The notes under the pieces are model-generated. The model did no database searches, was not told where the DNA came from, and saw nothing but the letters and a program-made list of their open reading frames with translations. Below, piece by piece: positions 50,480-59,514 of a DNA stretch of 64,000 nucleotides (positions are counted from its first letter, which is position 1; each line of letters opens with the position of its first letter). Source of the DNA: Paenibacillus pabuli NBRC 13638 (lineage in GTDB: Bacteria > Bacillota > Bacilli > Paenibacillales > Paenibacillaceae). Both the position numbers and the translations under genes were made by a program. The stretch spans positions 62,001 to 126,000 of the forward strand of contig NZ_BCNM01000008.1 in the NCBI RefSeq assembly GCF_001514495.1, read 5' to 3'.

Positions 50480-50823
50480 GACGTCATCTCCCTTTGCGCC
50501 GTCCTCACTTGTTATAACGTAAGATTGCGTTATGTGACATTCGCGAAAAAAGAAAGGCAATATATTCGATACGTGAGTGGAATTCGATACATTTCCATTC
50601 AGATTTCTTTGTGATTTATTCAATAAATGAAGACATTCCTCTTGGTTTGGTAATTAAGCTAAACTTTCCGTTAGCTTAAGGTTTGAATCCTTCTTCTGAC
50701 TCACACCATAAGTTAACTAGATTTATAGCCTATATTGAAAATCATTTAAATAAGCTGAGTTTTCGTTAACTGAAGTATAATAAGAACTATGGAACAAATT
50801 ACAGTAGACAAGATGAGGTTAAC

Positions 50824-51468
50824 ATGAATCATTCCTATCACCCTATACATTCTCCCAAATTGCAGCCGGAATTGCATCGCCCTTGGTACAATTACCGGGA
50901 ATATAAGCCGAGTCGCCGCTTGGAATCGCATGTTGCTTCCTTTTGGACAATGGATTTTCAGCCTGTGACGGAGGAGGACCAATGGCATCGGATTATACCG
51001 GATGGCTGTGTCGATATCATTATCAATCTTCTTTCTCTCACAAGCCGAAAGTCCACCCATGTCCTAGGGCTTACGACTCGATCTGAAGTTTTGCATTTCT
51101 CTGAAGCTCGTTCTATATTCGGCATACGAATTTATTCAGAATCGGCCCGGGCTTTATTAAAATTTCCCCTCTCGGCGTTTATGAAACATCATGTCTTTCT
51201 GGAAGAGGTCTGGGGTCTTAACGGGCTGTATTGGGTCGAAGCAATCCTGACAGCTAAGACAACGTCGGACATTATAGAAATTGTCGAGCATAATTTATGC
51301 AAAATGCTAACTGACAGCAATATTCATACTCCTTCTTTGGTGTACCAAAGCATGCAGCATATGTATGCCTACAAAGGGAATCTTACCGTAACGAATCTGG
51401 CGGATAAGGTGAATTTCAGCGAAAGGCACCACCTTCTTAATGTGCAAGATACAAATCTTCTTTGGTAG
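50824..51468 (+). pseudogene. AraC-family regulator truncated in its DNA-binding domain
   Basis: The N-terminal sensor (DUF6597-like: YREYKPSRRLESHVASFWTM, RIIPDGCVDIIINL, FGIRIYSESARALL) is intact. The AraC helix-turn-helix begins LADKVNFSERH but then diverges to a short tail and stops at codon 214, before the second helix-turn-helix. Normal members are about 260-280 residues. A deletion or frameshift removed the rest, so DNA binding is probably lost. A TATAAT box lies upstream. Confidence 0.7.
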
Positions 51469-51576
51469 GTCGATTTTTACATAACCAGATTATCTGCTAA
51501 GAAAACTATGGCGTACAATTGAATATATGTACGCCATAGTTTCTGTAAAATATTGATTTTTTGATTTAACTACTCC

Positions 51577-52656
51577 TTAGCTCTTTTGTGCTTCTAATTC
51601 TTTCAAGGTAGGATAGTCCGTGTAACCTTTGCTTCCCGCTGCGAAGAAGGTTTGGGGATCTGCATCATTTAATGGAGCCCCTGTTTTAAGGCGCTCTACT
51701 AAATCCGGGTTGGCTAATGACCATGCACCGACCGGTACAATATCAGCTATACCGTTATCAAGATCAATACTCAGATCTTCCAGTGCACGTCCCGCCCGGT
51801 TGACTAATAGTGGATTGGTCCAAATGGAGCGGACGTTCTGGAGCAGCTTTTCATTTCCAAGATGCATCACATGAAGGTAAGCCAACTCCAGCTTCGCTAA
51901 TTCTTTGACCAGGTAGAGATACAGTTCAGGGCCTTGTTCCCCATCCTGAATTCCTCCGAGAGGTGTTCCCGGTGAAATACGGAAGCCTGTTCTTTCTGCG
52001 CCAATTTCTTCTACGACGGCTTTCGTCACTTCAATCGCGAAGCGGGCCCGGTTTTCGATCGATCCCCCATATTCATCTGTCCGTGTATTCGAATTTTCAC
52101 CGATAAATTGATTAATGAGATATCCATTGGCTCCGTGAATTTCAACGCCGTCCGCACCGGCTTCAATAGCCGCTGCTGCTGCTTTGCGGAAATCGGCAAT
52201 GGTCGTCTGAATATCCTCTTTGCTTAACTCGCGCGGAACAGGGATGTCTTGCATTCCTGTAGCGGTAAACATCTGAACACCGGGAGCAATCGCTGACGGC
52301 GCAACGGGCTGACGATGATGGGGTGTATTGTCGGGATGCGACATACGGCCAGCATGCATTAACTGAATGTACATAAATCCGCCTGCCGCATGAACGGCAT
52401 CCGTGACTTTTTTCCACCCTTCAATATGATGTTCCGTATAGATCCCCGGCGACCATAAGTATCCTTGACCATCGTCAGAAGGTTGTGCACCTTCCGTAAT
52501 TAGAAGCCCCATCGATGCTCTTTGCGCATAATACAGGGAGCTTAATTCTCCTGGTGTACCATCTTCTTCTGCTCTGCTGCGTGTCATGGGGGCCATGGCT
52601 AAACGATGCGGTAAATCCATGTTTCCGACTTTGATTTCACTCCATAATTTTTTCAT
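51577..52656 (-). CDS. Alkene reductase, old yellow enzyme family (NemA-like)
   Basis: A 359-residue FMN-dependent NAD(P)H:enone reductase. LPHRLAMAPMTRSRA, GADGVEIHGANGYLINQFI (FMN and substrate region) and GYTDYPTLKEL define the OYE/NemA class. The conserved Arg/Tyr active-site context NGYLINQF and His-Gly-Ala (IHGAN) are present. Start at MKKLWSEIK (52656) behind GAGGAG. It follows an SDR gene in the same direction and a TetR gene further upstream, the same pairing as NemR/NemA. It reduces electrophilic enones, maleimides or nitro esters. Confidence 0.92.
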   Translation of the reverse strand: MKKLWSEIKVGNMDLPHRLAMAPMTRSRAEEDGTPGELSSLYYAQRASMGLLITEGAQPSDDGQGYLWSPGIYTEHHIEGWKKVTDAVHAAGGFMYIQLMHAGRMSHPDNTPHHRQPVAPSAIAPGVQMFTATGMQDIPVPRELSKEDIQTTIADFRKAAAAAIEAGADGVEIHGANGYLINQFIGENSNTRTDEYGGSIENRARFAIEVTKAVVEEIGAERTGFRISPGTPLGGIQDGEQGPELYLYLVKELAKLELAYLHVMHLGNEKLLQNVRSIWTNPLLVNRAGRALEDLSIDLDNGIADIVPVGAWSLANPDLVERLKTGAPLNDADPQTFFAAGSKGYTDYPTLKELEAQKS

Positions 52657-52698
52657 TTTGTACACTCCTCTTTAATTTTAGTTTAAACCGTAATGTGA

Positions 52699-53397
52699 TT
52701 AGGAAAGATGCGGGTATAGTGTAGAAACGCCGCCTGCAAGCCCAGCTTGGATCATCCGGCTGTTATCGTCGGCAAGAATTTCAAAGCTGCCCGCTGCTAT
52801 GCCATCAATAGCCATTTTCGCAACATCTGAAGGGTTCGATTTGGGAGTGTCCAGGCCGGCTGTCATGTCTGTCTCCATATAACCCACATGTAATCCCGCT
52901 ACTCTAATATGACGAGGATACAAATTCAAACGGAGATCGTTCGTCAACGCCCATGCTGCAGCCTTCGCAGCTGTATACGCTCCCGCAGCTCCGCCACTAA
53001 ACCAAGATAATGCGGAAAGAATATTCAGAACCGATCCTCCCCCGTTGTTTTCGATCACCGGTGCAAAAGCGCGAACCATGGATAACGTACCGAAGAAATG
53101 CGTATCCAATTCCAACTGGATTTTTTCTACATCCCCTTCCAGCAAAGAAGCACCTGTAGATGATCCTGCATTGTTGATCAAAATCGTAACATCCTTAGCA
53201 AGGATGGCAGCTGCTGCTACCTCTTGAGGGTTGGTTACATCAAGCTTTACAGGTGTAACCCCTGGAATATCGATGGTATCCGGATTTCTTGCTCCTGCGT
53301 AAACCTTGGCCCCTCTAGATAGTAGTTCAAGCGTAAGATGGCGGCCAAGCCCCCGGTTTGCTCCAGTAACAAATGCGACTTGTTCAGAAATGTTCAT
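52699..53397 (-). CDS. SDR-family oxidoreductase
   Basis: A 232-residue short-chain dehydrogenase. The cofactor motif is TGANRGLGRHL, the stabilising NNAG is at about residue 75, and the catalytic residues are in the S-x-YTAAKAA context (GAYTAAKAAAWALTND). AAGGAGC precedes the ATG. It shares the promoter region that holds two AGAAYGATCATWCT sites with the OYE gene 42 bp downstream; likely a TetR-controlled detoxification operon. Confidence 0.88.
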   Translation of the reverse strand: MNISEQVAFVTGANRGLGRHLTLELLSRGAKVYAGARNPDTIDIPGVTPVKLDVTNPQEVAAAAILAKDVTILINNAGSSTGASLLEGDVEKIQLELDTHFFGTLSMVRAFAPVIENNGGGSVLNILSALSWFSGGAAGAYTAAKAAAWALTNDLRLNLYPRHIRVAGLHVGYMETDMTAGLDTPKSNPSDVAKMAIDGIAAGSFEILADDNSRMIQAGLAGGVSTLYPHLS

Positions 53398-53467
53398 TGT
53401 ATTAGCTCCTTTTTATGAATGTAATTATTCAGTTTATAAATCAGGGATCGAAAGGCTAAATAATTCA

Positions 53468-53481
53468 AGAATGATCATTCT
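53468..53481. promoter_or_regulatory. Probable TetR operator in front of the SDR/OYE operon
   Basis: AGAATGATCATTCT, a perfect 14-bp palindrome 70 bp upstream of the SDR start. Confidence 0.6.
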
Positions 53482-53545
53482 AATAAGTGTAGAATAAAGC
53501 ACCCTTTATAAAGGTTATTTGAATGAAGGAAAGACGAACGATTCA

Positions 53546-53559
53546 AGAACGATCATACT
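53546..53559. promoter_or_regulatory. Second probable TetR operator between tetR and the SDR/OYE operon
   Basis: AGAACGATCATACT matches the palindrome at 53468 in 12 of 14 positions. It lies 54 bp behind the TetR stop. Confidence 0.5.
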
Positions 53560-53613
53560 AGAAAATGCACAGGGAATGATACAATAATTTTTTCTCAACC
53601 AGAACTTCAATAA

Positions 53614-54192
53614 TTATTTAGATAAAAGTTTAATCGATACATCGGCCATATGTTGCAATTTTTCTTTGCGTATAGAGGTTCTTGTCATAACTCTTATCCC
53701 TACATAAACCGCATGCAAATGTTCTGCTTGGTCTTCGGCACTATATTCAGCGCTAAACTCTCCACTCTGCTGTCCCCACTGTATAATATCTTTGAACAAT
53801 TGTTCCGATAAAGCAAACAATTCAGTGGTTTTTAAATCCACATCAGCATCCCGCATTGCCAATTCCACTGCCGAATTTACCATCATACAACCGGAAGGTG
53901 AATCATCTACACTACAGATCACGGAACTGAAAATAAGCTGTAATGCCTCCGTAGCAGTCTTAGAGCGTTTAACTTCTCCTACAAGCCCATCACATAACTT
54001 ATCGTGAAATCGGTCCAAGGCTTTCAAAAATAGCGTGTGTTTATCGCCAAAGGTATCATATAAACTTCTTCGATGAATTCCCATATGCTCAACTAAGTCC
54101 GATATCGATGTTTTTTCGTAACCTTGTTCCCAGAAGAGCTTCATCGCCTTTTCTAATACCTCATTATCTTCGAATTCTTTGCTTCTTGCCAT
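53614..54192 (-). CDS. TetR-family transcriptional regulator (NemR-like position)
   Basis: A 192-residue repressor. The helix-turn-helix has GYEKTSISDLVEHMGIHRRSLYDTFGDKHTLF, which matches the TetR N-terminus. The C-terminal region contains GCMMVNSAVELAMRD. The VNSAVE segment with a preceding Cys recalls regulators of the AcuR/NemR type, which react with electrophiles through Cys. Start at 54192 behind GGGAGGG. Upstream of and co-directional with the SDR/OYE genes, with a further AGAACGATCGGTAA site at 54228. Confidence 0.88.
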   Translation of the reverse strand: MARSKEFEDNEVLEKAMKLFWEQGYEKTSISDLVEHMGIHRRSLYDTFGDKHTLFLKALDRFHDKLCDGLVGEVKRSKTATEALQLIFSSVICSVDDSPSGCMMVNSAVELAMRDADVDLKTTELFALSEQLFKDIIQWGQQSGEFSAEYSAEDQAEHLHAVYVGIRVMTRTSIRKEKLQHMADVSIKLLSK

Positions 54193-54227
54193 TCGATTCC
54201 CTCCCTGTTTCTCAATATAACATATTG

Positions 54228-54241
54228 AGAACGATCGGTAA
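54228..54241. promoter_or_regulatory. Probable TetR autoregulatory site
   Basis: AGAACGATCGGTAA shares the GAACGATC core with the sites at 53468 and 53546, and lies 36 bp upstream of the tetR start. Confidence 0.45.
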
Positions 54242-54265
54242 AGAATTTTATAAATATCAAACTTA

Positions 54266-55054
54266 TTAATGTTCTGTTCCCTTTGACTTAAGAAGCATAT
54301 GCCCCCAAGTATGTGTGATAAAATCTGGAGCAAACTTCATGGAAAAGCGCATAACTTTCGTAAATCCCGCATTCACTCGCAGTTTATTTTTCTGCATCCC
54401 TTTAATACCGACATGTACAAGCTTCTCCAATGGCAAAGAAATGATCTTATTCAAGAAGCCTTCGTCAAAAGTGTCAGTGAGATTGGTTTCAGAAATAACC
54501 GGTGGACAAAGTTCCATTACATGGATGTTTTTACCTTTGGCCCGGATTTGCTCACGCAATGCATCACTGAACATGTGAATACCGGCCTTTGTAGCAGAAT
54601 ACGTTGGTGCGTTGGCAACTGTAATACTAGCAAGTAGAGAGCTAACGTTTACAATCATTGCCTCCTGTTGTTTGGCTAACAATGGCAATAATGTCTTGGT
54701 AATATATATTGTTCCGTTCAAATTTGTGGCGATTTCAGTAGTAAGTTGCTCGTAGGTGACAGTTTCATCAAACAAGTCGAATTCGTGTATAATACCTGCA
54801 TTATTCAAAATAATATCCAGTTTGGGATAGTGAATTATTAGTTCCTTAGCAAGATGCTCTACACTATTGGGATCACTAACATCAGCCACTATGCCGATCA
54901 GCCCGGGATTGTTTTCTACGATCTGGTCGATTCGTTGCTGCGAACGCCCCGTTATGATTACAGTATTCTCCATATCGAGTAAACGTTTCGCAAAAGCAAA
55001 GCCGATTCCAGACGTACCGCCGGTCACCAAGATTGTTCTGCCTTTCAATTTCAT
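54266..55054 (-). CDS. SDR-family oxidoreductase (DltE-like)
   Basis: A 262-residue short-chain dehydrogenase. TGGTSGIGFAF near residue 11 binds the cofactor, NNAG lies at about 85, the YSATKAG catalytic motif at about 153. ATGAAATTGAAAGG start at 55054 is preferred over 55060 because AAGTGGG spacing fits. It is similar in layout to the SDR at 1943. It sits 40 bp downstream of an MDR gene and likely shares its promoter. Confidence 0.88.
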   Translation of the reverse strand: MKLKGRTILVTGGTSGIGFAFAKRLLDMENTVIITGRSQQRIDQIVENNPGLIGIVADVSDPNSVEHLAKELIIHYPKLDIILNNAGIIHEFDLFDETVTYEQLTTEIATNLNGTIYITKTLLPLLAKQQEAMIVNVSSLLASITVANAPTYSATKAGIHMFSDALREQIRAKGKNIHVMELCPPVISETNLTDTFDEGFLNKIISLPLEKLVHVGIKGMQKNKLRVNAGFTKVMRFSMKFAPDFITHTWGHMLLKSKGTEH

Positions 55055-55095
55055 GATCATTACCCACTTTCAATATGGCCTTTATTGCGTGTTCT

Positions 55096-56097
55096 TTAAA
55101 ATCGGATAATTACTTTCCCTTTAGGATGACCTGCAGCAACAAAATTTAGAGCTTCATTGATATCTTCAATGTGGAACACTGTAGGGTCCACCGCGGGTAC
55201 AATCCGGTTCTCTTCAATAATCTTTGTAATTTTCCGTAATTGCTCTCCATCGCTGCGTACAAAGACGAAATGATATTCGATCTTCTTTTTCTTTGCTTTG
55301 TGATCATACTTAGCCCCAGCAATACTGAATAGCTTTTGTTTCCAGCCCGGCAAGCCCAATGCTTTAGCGAAACGTTTGTTAGGACCAGTCCTTAGAGAAA
55401 GAAGATGACCGCCTGGTTTAATAATAGAGAGTTCACGATCAAATTCACTGGGTCCCAAGGTATCAATCACATAATCAAGATCACGAAGTCGTTCCCAGTA
55501 ATTCTCAGTCGTGTAATCAATGTATTGATCCGCTCCCGCGGCCATTGTGCGTTCGCGCGCTTTTGGACTTCCACTAACGATAACCTTAATCCCCATGTTT
55601 TTAGCGATAGGAATAGCCATTTGGCCAAATGAACCAGAGCCGCCGGGAATGAACAAGCTTTCGCCAGCTTTAGCGGCTAGCTCTTCATGTAAACTTTGAT
55701 AGGCTGTCAATCCTGTTAAAGGCGCAGCCGCACCGGTTACAAAATTCAGATTAACAGGTAAGTGAGCGATGGCATCCGCATGAATCGCCGCGTATTCGGC
55801 AAATGCTCCGATTTTTTGCAGCGGCAGGCGTGAATAAATGGCATCACCAACTTTGAAACCAGTGACGTTCTTGCCAATCTTCTCGACAATACCTGTGAGC
55901 TCATTACCGAGTGTCAGTGGGAACTCATAGTCCTGGATTAACTTCACGCTTCCAGTAGCGATAAGCAGTTCCAAGTGGTTGACCGCCGCAGCTTTCACCT
56001 TAACCAAAACTTCCTGATCCGTTATTTCCGGGACTGGGATATCACGCACTTCAACTTTAAACTGTTTTGAATATTTGGTAATCTGTGCTGCTTTCAT
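55096..56097 (-). CDS. NADP-dependent MDR oxidoreductase (quinone oxidoreductase-like)
   Basis: A 333-residue zinc-free medium-chain dehydrogenase. The GroES part begins MKAAQITKYSKQFKVEVRDIPVPEI. GNELTGIVEKIGKNVTGFKVGD is the family core, and FIPGGSGSFGQMAI (AxxGxxG type) binds NADPH. No zinc ligands are visible. AGGAGGATATTTT precedes the ATG. A TTGACT-17-TATGCT promoter lies upstream and overlaps GTTACAAAA-type sites for the divergent TetR. Confidence 0.88.
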   Translation of the reverse strand: MKAAQITKYSKQFKVEVRDIPVPEITDQEVLVKVKAAAVNHLELLIATGSVKLIQDYEFPLTLGNELTGIVEKIGKNVTGFKVGDAIYSRLPLQKIGAFAEYAAIHADAIAHLPVNLNFVTGAAAPLTGLTAYQSLHEELAAKAGESLFIPGGSGSFGQMAIPIAKNMGIKVIVSGSPKARERTMAAGADQYIDYTTENYWERLRDLDYVIDTLGPSEFDRELSIIKPGGHLLSLRTGPNKRFAKALGLPGWKQKLFSIAGAKYDHKAKKKKIEYHFVFVRSDGEQLRKITKIIEENRIVPAVDPTVFHIEDINEALNFVAAGHPKGKVIIRF

Positions 56098-56129
56098 AAA
56101 ATATCCTCCTATTCGTAATTTACCAAGTA

Positions 56130-56205
56130 ACATTTATTATGTTTTGTAACTTGCACAGCAAGCATAATATCATTGGTTACAAAAGTCAACGTTTGTTACT
56201 ATATA
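56130..56205. promoter_or_regulatory. Divergent promoter with TetR-type inverted repeats
   Basis: On the minus strand, TTGACT (56189-56184), a 17-bp spacer and TATGCT (56166-56161). TTTTGTAAC and GTTACAAAA halves flank the -10, and TTTGTTAC overlaps the -35 side. These are likely binding sites of the TetR gene at 56350. Confidence 0.55.
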
Positions 56206-56349
56206 TTTTATATGCTAAAATAAATTGAAGGTATGATTACCGGTTGGTAAAAACTAATTAACGAAAGAAGGGTTGGCAGCACGGTGTGAGACTGGGGTAT
56301 AACAGTAACTGCTCGCTTCAAAACGCCCCATATTCACCTGCCATAACAA

Positions 56350-56898
56350 ATGGCTAAAATCACGCAGCAGCTTATTATTGAAACTGCCGAGGCATTAATT
56401 GAGCGCACGGAGAAACCCGAAGTGACGCTCTCACAAATAGCGGATGAATTGAATATCACCCATGCAGCACTCTATAAGCATTTTAAAAATAAACAAGAAC
56501 TCTGGGCAGCTGTAGCTAAAGACTGGTTCAATCGGATGATTTCAGAACAAATCAGTATAAACATGGTTAATTTGGCCTCACCGCAGGAAGTGCTCCACGA
56601 TTGGCTTTGGGCATTTGTGAATGCCAAAAAACGCGCTTATCAGGAGAATCCCAAAATGTTCGCTTTGAATACACAATATGTGGACAATAATCCATTGGTA
56701 TTACGTGATGTGCTCTGGGATTCATATCAAATTATTGATGAATTTATGGATTATCACGATCCTCACTTTGAACGGGCAGAGGCAATCCTTTCTGCGTTTG
56801 CTGTGTTTAGTCTCCCCTCTTTTAAAGAATCCTGGAATTCACCAGACTACCAAGAGCGGTTTGAACGCATCTGGAGTTTAATCAAACAGGGTGTTTGA
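56350..56898 (+). CDS. TetR-family transcriptional regulator
   Basis: A 182-residue repressor. PEVTLSQIADELNITHAALYKHFKNKQELW is a standard TetR helix-turn-helix. The start at 56350 has no visible Shine-Dalgarno (CCTGCCATAACAA precedes it), so initiation may be weak or leaderless. It is divergent from the MDR/SDR pair and is the likely regulator through the GTTACAAAA sites. Confidence 0.87.
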   Translation: MAKITQQLIIETAEALIERTEKPEVTLSQIADELNITHAALYKHFKNKQELWAAVAKDWFNRMISEQISINMVNLASPQEVLHDWLWAFVNAKKRAYQENPKMFALNTQYVDNNPLVLRDVLWDSYQIIDEFMDYHDPHFERAEAILSAFAVFSLPSFKESWNSPDYQERFERIWSLIKQGV

Positions 56899-56990
56899 AA
56901 TGATATTCTATATGAATTATTGAATTGAGTGGGAATTAAAGTCTTGATCTTTTGTCGAGGTATGTCAGGTCCATGGTATATTGTATATAC

Positions 56991-57056
56991 AAAGAAACCG
57001 TCTCCTTTCAAATGGTGGGTCGCACTCCATTTATCAAAGAACGGTTTCTTTTTGTT
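56991..57056. terminator. Bidirectional stem-loop terminator
   Basis: AAAGAAACCGT and ACGGTTTCTTT pair across a long loop and are followed by T-rich sequence. It lies about 90 bp behind the TetR gene. The 57060-57460 stretch beyond it holds only degenerate reading frames; a minus-strand tail ending DALLLKLMAE-stop at about 57356 may be a gene fossil. Confidence 0.6.
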
Positions 57057-57463
57057 TTTAATTTTGAAAACAGAGCTGTCCCTAGCCATTTTATAACTTA
57101 TGGGACTGCCCCTGATTAGAAGATTCAAGTGGCTCTGAATGTCGACCCCGATAATCGATTAACAGCCGCTGCATTTTCTCCAACGTGCCGTCATGATGGG
57201 GAACATGGATGGAAATGGACAAATTTAAATCGTTCAAATACTGAGACGATACAAGATCAAAATTTAATTTCCCTAGATTCGGACAATGCAGCGTCTTCGG
57301 GGAAGTTTCATGAATTTATGCTTGAAGGTGCCCACGAAACAATTGAACTATTCTGCCATTAGTTTTAATAAAAGGGCGTCTTCCATCGTGGATGAAATCA
57401 TATCGGGAATGTAATCAAGTTCCAATAACTTTTTTTTGATATCATTCTCTTGTTCGTGTTGGG

Positions 57464-58342
57464 CTAGAGAAACGCACAATCAGTTGGACATCCCAGGGCC
57501 TCGAAAACTGTACGCGCGGCAGAATCTACTGGCAGGAAAACCTCAATTTGCGGATACAAGCGGCTGCCTTCGGAAATCGAAACCTGCCTGTAGCGAATGG
57601 GAATAAGCTCGCCGGCGCTTTTCATTCTGGCTAGTATGGTTTGTGTATGATCAACCACTGCCTCTGCATCCGGTCCATTCAGATATTCATCCACATTATA
57701 TTTCTGAACTCTATCAAACAATTTTTGATACCACGCATCATAACGCGAGAGCATATGCTCCCTCTTGAAGGTGTGTATCCCGTTTTTGGCGTGCTGCTCC
57801 CACTGCTTAAACGAAGATTTGTCGAAAGTGGAGCGGGGCCGGATTGGCAAATCGGAATTAAAATGAAAATCGACCCTATTCATTAAAGCGTCATATGAAC
57901 GGTCGAGAGGAATATCGAACAAATGACGAAACGGCTCGTTAACCCCCTTGATATCCTGGGTATTTGTTACGATCATCGAGGGGAAAGGAATGCTCCTCAT
58001 CGTTTGCTGAGCCCATTCCAATGCACGTTCCAACGACCGCCCCTCCAATTCGATCTGGATCGGAAGATAGCCGGCTGCCAAAAGTAAATCGTTACGCTCG
58101 TCGGATGTACACTCAAGATAATCAGCAATATGGATAATCGTCTGACGATTCGGTATGCGCCGGGTACGTCCAACCAGCAGATTTTTATACGAAAGAAAAG
58201 CCTCGTCATTCAGCTCTTGTTGAGTAAATCGTTTTAAGGACGGGTGAGGTTGGTCAGCAAACTTCTGCTGACGTTTCATCCGCAACGCTTCAATTTCTCC
58301 CATTACCATCTTATGTCTGGATTTCTCCGTATCTATATCCAC
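57464..58342 (-). CDS. XRE-family regulator with MmyB-like ligand domain
   Basis: A 292-residue regulator. A divergent helix-turn-helix (residues about 38-90: TQQELNDEAFLSYKNLLVGRTRRIPNRQTIIHIADYL) is followed by a PAS-like MmyB domain, about 100-280 (PFPSMIVTNTQDIKGVNEPFRHLF, DAWYQKLFDRVQ). MmyB domains are thought to bind fatty acids or similar ligands. Start is GTG at 58342 behind AGGAGGG. It is divergent from an MDR gene, with a palindrome between them. Confidence 0.85.
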   Translation of the reverse strand: MDIDTEKSRHKMVMGEIEALRMKRQQKFADQPHPSLKRFTQQELNDEAFLSYKNLLVGRTRRIPNRQTIIHIADYLECTSDERNDLLLAAGYLPIQIELEGRSLERALEWAQQTMRSIPFPSMIVTNTQDIKGVNEPFRHLFDIPLDRSYDALMNRVDFHFNSDLPIRPRSTFDKSSFKQWEQHAKNGIHTFKREHMLSRYDAWYQKLFDRVQKYNVDEYLNGPDAEAVVDHTQTILARMKSAGELIPIRYRQVSISEGSRLYPQIEVFLPVDSAARTVFEALGCPTDCAFL

Positions 58343-58418
58343 CTTCTATTCCCTCCTTTTAAGAAGTGTAATTCTGCACTTGGGCCGAACATTTATTTAA
58401 AGTATACTCCTCATTAAA

Positions 58419-58441
58419 GTGTCAGTCATTTAAATGACACT
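58419..58441. promoter_or_regulatory. Probable operator of the MmyB-type regulator
   Basis: AGTGTCA followed by GTCATTTAAATGAC and ACT: a perfect 14-bp palindrome nested in AGTGTCA/TGACACT halves, between the divergent regulator and dehydrogenase genes. Confidence 0.6.
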
Positions 58442-58466
58442 AACCATACAATGGAGGAGAAACCAT

Positions 58467-59408
58467 ATGATTCGTACGATTGTAGTTGATCCGCTTGCCC
58501 CGTCATATTTGGCATTTAAGGAAGTTGACGCCCCGCAGGCCAAGCCTTGGGAAGCACTCGTGCAAGTGAAGACCGTCTCTCTCAATCGCGGTGAAGTGAA
58601 AGACGCTAAGGATCAGGAATCATTCAGCCGCCTCGGTTGGGATTTCGCCGGAATTGTCATTGAGCCGGCCAAGAGCGGCGAAGGACCACAAAAAGGGGCC
58701 AAGGTTGTTGGTTTGCTCCCGATGGGAGCCTGGAGCGAACAAGTCGCTGCCCCCATATCGATGCTGGCCGAAATCCCGGAAAAGCTAACTTTTACGGAGG
58801 CTGCGACCCTTCCCGTAGCAGGGCTCACGGCGCTTTATGCACTCCGCAAAGGCGGCATGCTGCTTGGCAAACGTATTTTCATTACAGGCTCTACCGGCGG
58901 AGTTGGACTATTCGCCCATCAGCTTGCGGCCCAATCAGGCGCATACGTCGTAGGTACGGCAAGCACGGAGGAGAAGGCAGATCTTGTTCGGGAGGCTGGA
59001 TCCGACGAAGTGATCATTGGATATTCCGCAATTTCATCAGCCCGCAAATTCGGGCCGTACGATCTGATCATCGATTCAGTAGGCGGCAATACACTAGCGG
59101 TGTTACTACCGCAGCTAGCGCCCCAAGGGATTTGCGTTGCGGTAGGATTTTCCTCTTCAAATACCTCAACGATCGATATGATGAATCTGGTGACCAGCGG
59201 AGGAAGAACCTTGTACGGCTTTTTTCTAGGTGAGGAACTCACTCGTCAATCCGCTGCGGACGATCTGAGTTTGCTAGCCCGACTGGTCGCTGATAAGCGG
59301 TTAATCCCCCGGATCGAAGTGGAGGCTCCTTGGACCGAAATTAACACCGTTGCAAGGAAGATGATGGAACGTAAATTCTCCGGCAAAGCCGTGCTTCACA
59401 TAGGCTGA
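58467..59408 (+). CDS. MDR-family NADP-dependent oxidoreductase
   Basis: A 313-residue zinc-free quinone-oxidoreductase-type enzyme. VKTVSLNRGEVKDAKD and GWDFAGIVIEPAKSG form the GroES domain. The cofactor loop is ITGSTGGVGLFAHQLAA, and ATLPVAGLTALYAL is the family helix. Start at 58467 behind GGAGGAG; the upstream extension crosses the operator. Divergent MmyB-type regulators next to such dehydrogenases are frequent in this group, implying ligand-controlled expression. Confidence 0.87.
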   Translation: MIRTIVVDPLAPSYLAFKEVDAPQAKPWEALVQVKTVSLNRGEVKDAKDQESFSRLGWDFAGIVIEPAKSGEGPQKGAKVVGLLPMGAWSEQVAAPISMLAEIPEKLTFTEAATLPVAGLTALYALRKGGMLLGKRIFITGSTGGVGLFAHQLAAQSGAYVVGTASTEEKADLVREAGSDEVIIGYSAISSARKFGPYDLIIDSVGGNTLAVLLPQLAPQGICVAVGFSSSNTSTIDMMNLVTSGGRTLYGFFLGEELTRQSAADDLSLLARLVADKRLIPRIEVEAPWTEINTVARKMMERKFSGKAVLHIG

Positions 59409-59438
59409 TCGTATAAACTTGCTATGCAAGTAACGCGT

Positions 59439-59475
59439 TACTCCCTTACTCGTTTCGAGTAGGGAGCATCTTTGC
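59439..59475 (+). terminator. Stem-loop behind the MDR gene
   Basis: CTCCCTTACTCG pairs with CGAGTAGGGAG (one bulge) around TTT, 30 bp after the stop codon. The following T-run is weak. Confidence 0.55.
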
Positions 59476-59514
59476 TTTACGATGAACCCGGCTTTATGAC
59501 AATTATAGTTTAAA

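Noticed and set aside
57129..57362. 77-codon plus-strand ORF near 57.2 kb
   Set aside because: No RBS, no recognisable domain; the region looks degenerate.
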